A stretch of 64,000 nt of DNA, taken from Nemertoderma westbladi (Eukaryota > Xenacoelomorpha > Nemertodermatida > Nemertodermatidae). A model generated the notes under the pieces. It made no database searches. It was not told where the DNA came from and saw only the letters and a list, made by a program, of their open reading frames with translations. Within the stretch, counting starts at the first letter, position 1, and every line of letters starts with the position of its first letter. The position numbers and the translations under genes were made by a program. The stretch covers positions 46,421-110,420 of the forward strand of contig JAUCBJ010006946.1 of the NCBI GenBank assembly GCA_032718475.1, read 5' to 3'. Shown here one piece after another: positions 62,503 to 64,000 of the stretch.

Positions 62503-64000
62503 AATTTGGGACATGGGGGAATTTGGGACAGGCTGGGGTAATTTGGGACAAGTCTTTTCTTAACTGTAAGTGCAGTGGGGTTTGGTGGGTTGTTTAAATT
62601 ATAGGCCTACACTTATCTTCATACTTTCTCTAGCTCTTTTAAATGCTGTAGGGCTGTCGGGTAGACTAGCCGTCACAGGTAAGTCGCAAGTGTAAGGTGT
62701 TCGCTTTCAGATATTTCGCCCTCTAGCAGCAGACTGGAGAACTGCAGCAGCAGCAGATTAATCACCTTCCTCAAAAAGACACAGCATGTAGTCGTGGTCA
62801 GGTACTTATATTCCAAGACTCAGCTTAAACAGATTAAGATGAAGAAAATGGAGACATATGGGTAAGCGGAAGATCACTTTCATACATTTTGCCCTCTGCC
62901 TAGGAGCAGACTGGAGAACAGAACTGCAGACCAATTACCGACCCCACCAAGACTGCAAGACACACTACTGACGCAGGATGTATTCTAAAGAGAGCACATA
63001 CTGATACATACAGACAGACAGACAACATATTTGACAAGTTTCAGCTAGGACGGATCATAAATAATGGAATGAGTCAAGGATGTCACTTTCAGACATTTTT
63101 GCCCTCTAGCGGCAGACTGGAGAACAGATGACCGATAACCTTCTTCCCAAAGATTCAACATGTGGTATAGTAGGGCCTATCGAGTAGCATAAGGTAATCG
63201 AATTAGAATCACGGAAATGGGAGAAGGTTTTCCAGTTTTCACTTTCAGACATTTCGCCCTCTAGGAGCAGACTGGAGAACTGCAGATGAATCACCTTCCT
63301 CAAAAAGACACATCATGTAGTCGTGATCTGGTACTATACTGCTATATTCCAAGACTCAACTTAAACAGATTAAGATCAAGTATATGGCAAAATGGGTACA
63401 GGGGAAGTGGAAGGTTATCACTTTTCATACATTTTGCCCTCTAGTGGTAGACTGAAGAAATGCAGACCACTTACCGACCCCTCCAAGACACAGCAGCAGC
63501 AGCACATTGATGCAGGATGTATTCTGGCTGAGCACATACTGGCATAAAGACAGACAGACATACAATATATTTTTGACAAGTTTCAGCTTGAACGGATCAT
63601 AAATAACGGAATGAGCCAAGGATTTCACTTTCAGATATTCGGCCCTCTAGCGGCAGACTAAAGAACTGCATGCAGATTAGCCCCCTTTGAATGACACATG
63701 ACAGCTATGAGCTAATGGTCGGTCTAATACAAGTATGACAAGTTTCAGCATTGTCTTTTGTTCGGATTAAATGCAGAGAGATGGCAGATGGGAGGACATT
63801 TATTAATGTTTGACATGTAGCCCTCTAGCGGGAGACTGTTGTACTGATGGTGTCGAACAGTCTCTAAAATCCCAACTTTTGGTCTTATTGATGCATTGTA
63901 CAATTTCTCAACAAAGTTTGTGTCAATTACAATGGGCTACTACTGTTCGATTTATGTTATGTCCCAAATTCCCCCAACTGTCCCAAATTACCCCATGCTG
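62503..64000. mobile_element. element with GGGGTAATTTGGGACA inverted ends and CTCF-like tandem array
   Basis: The left end has GGGGTAATTTGGGACA repeated (62503-62550). The right end at 63960-64000 carries the inverse (GTCCCAAATTCCCC, TGTCCCAAATTACCCC), reaching the window edge. The interior contains seven blocks with core GCCCTCTAGCGGCAG (starts near 62718, 62891, 63101, 63256, 63436, 63642 and 63820), each followed by an ACTGGAGAAC-like sequence. Units 1-3 and 4-6 form a higher-order repeat of about 540 bp. No coding frame. Confidence 0.75.

Overview
This is a stretch of animal nuclear DNA. It has a tRNA-Ala pair with pol III promoter boxes, AATAAA sites, GT/AG splice signals, LINE, Ty3/Gypsy and cut-and-paste transposon remnants, many satellites, and three host protein genes typical of animals: an otopetrin proton channel, the tRNA methyltransferase TRM13 and mitochondrial ribosomal protein L50. 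AT-rich spacers full of TAGGCCTA- and TACCGGTA-like motifs and the very high repeat load are what I would expect of a marine invertebrate. I cannot name the phylum from sequence alone.

Layout. 0-2.4 kb: two reverse-transcriptase remnants from different families. 2.4-10 kb: three satellite blocks (20-bp, 68-bp and 54-bp units), a tRNA-Ala and a small palindromic array. 10.25-14.0 kb: a full-length 3.75-kb LINE on the minus strand, bounded by an 11-bp target-site duplication and broken by a single in-frame TAG. 14.5 kb: a second tRNA-Ala. 15.6-19.2 kb: decayed plus-strand copies of the same LINE. 19.4-20.75 kb: a pseudogene pair (otopetrin, then TRM13 tail-to-tail). 20.75-23 kb: a 33-bp minisatellite. 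23-32.3 kb: no convincing host gene, but a 1.4-kb CA-rich minisatellite and two more retroelement remnants. 32.3-34.0 kb: the intact otopetrin gene. 34.08-45.24 kb: nested insertions (a Gypsy-like element, two LINE fragments, a SINE-like tail and a long-TIR element). 45.3-47.2 kb: intact TRM13, with an 18-bp minisatellite translated as a long N-terminal extension. 47.6-50.4 kb: two non-autonomous inverted-repeat elements. 50.9-51.7 kb: MRPL50. 53.1-60.2 kb: an old DNA transposon with long inverted repeats. Its RNase-H-like transposase gene carries tandem PHD fingers and is interrupted by two hAT-like insertions with exact 8-bp target-site duplications. 60.2-64 kb: palindromic repeats, a MITE, and the start of an element holding seven CTCF-like sites in a ~540-bp higher-order repeat.

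The three host genes belong to separate processes: proton conduction at a membrane, tRNA 2'-O-methylation, and mitochondrial translation. Nothing suggests an operon. The main logic of the region is insertion history. The pseudogene pair at 19.4-20.75 kb keeps otopetrin and TRM13 about 150 bp apart, whereas the intact pair is 11.3 kb apart, so the pseudogene pair records the arrangement before the transposons arrived. The most unusual single object is the PHD-finger transposase element at 53-60 kb. Removing its two insertions at their duplications restores the reading frame across both junctions.
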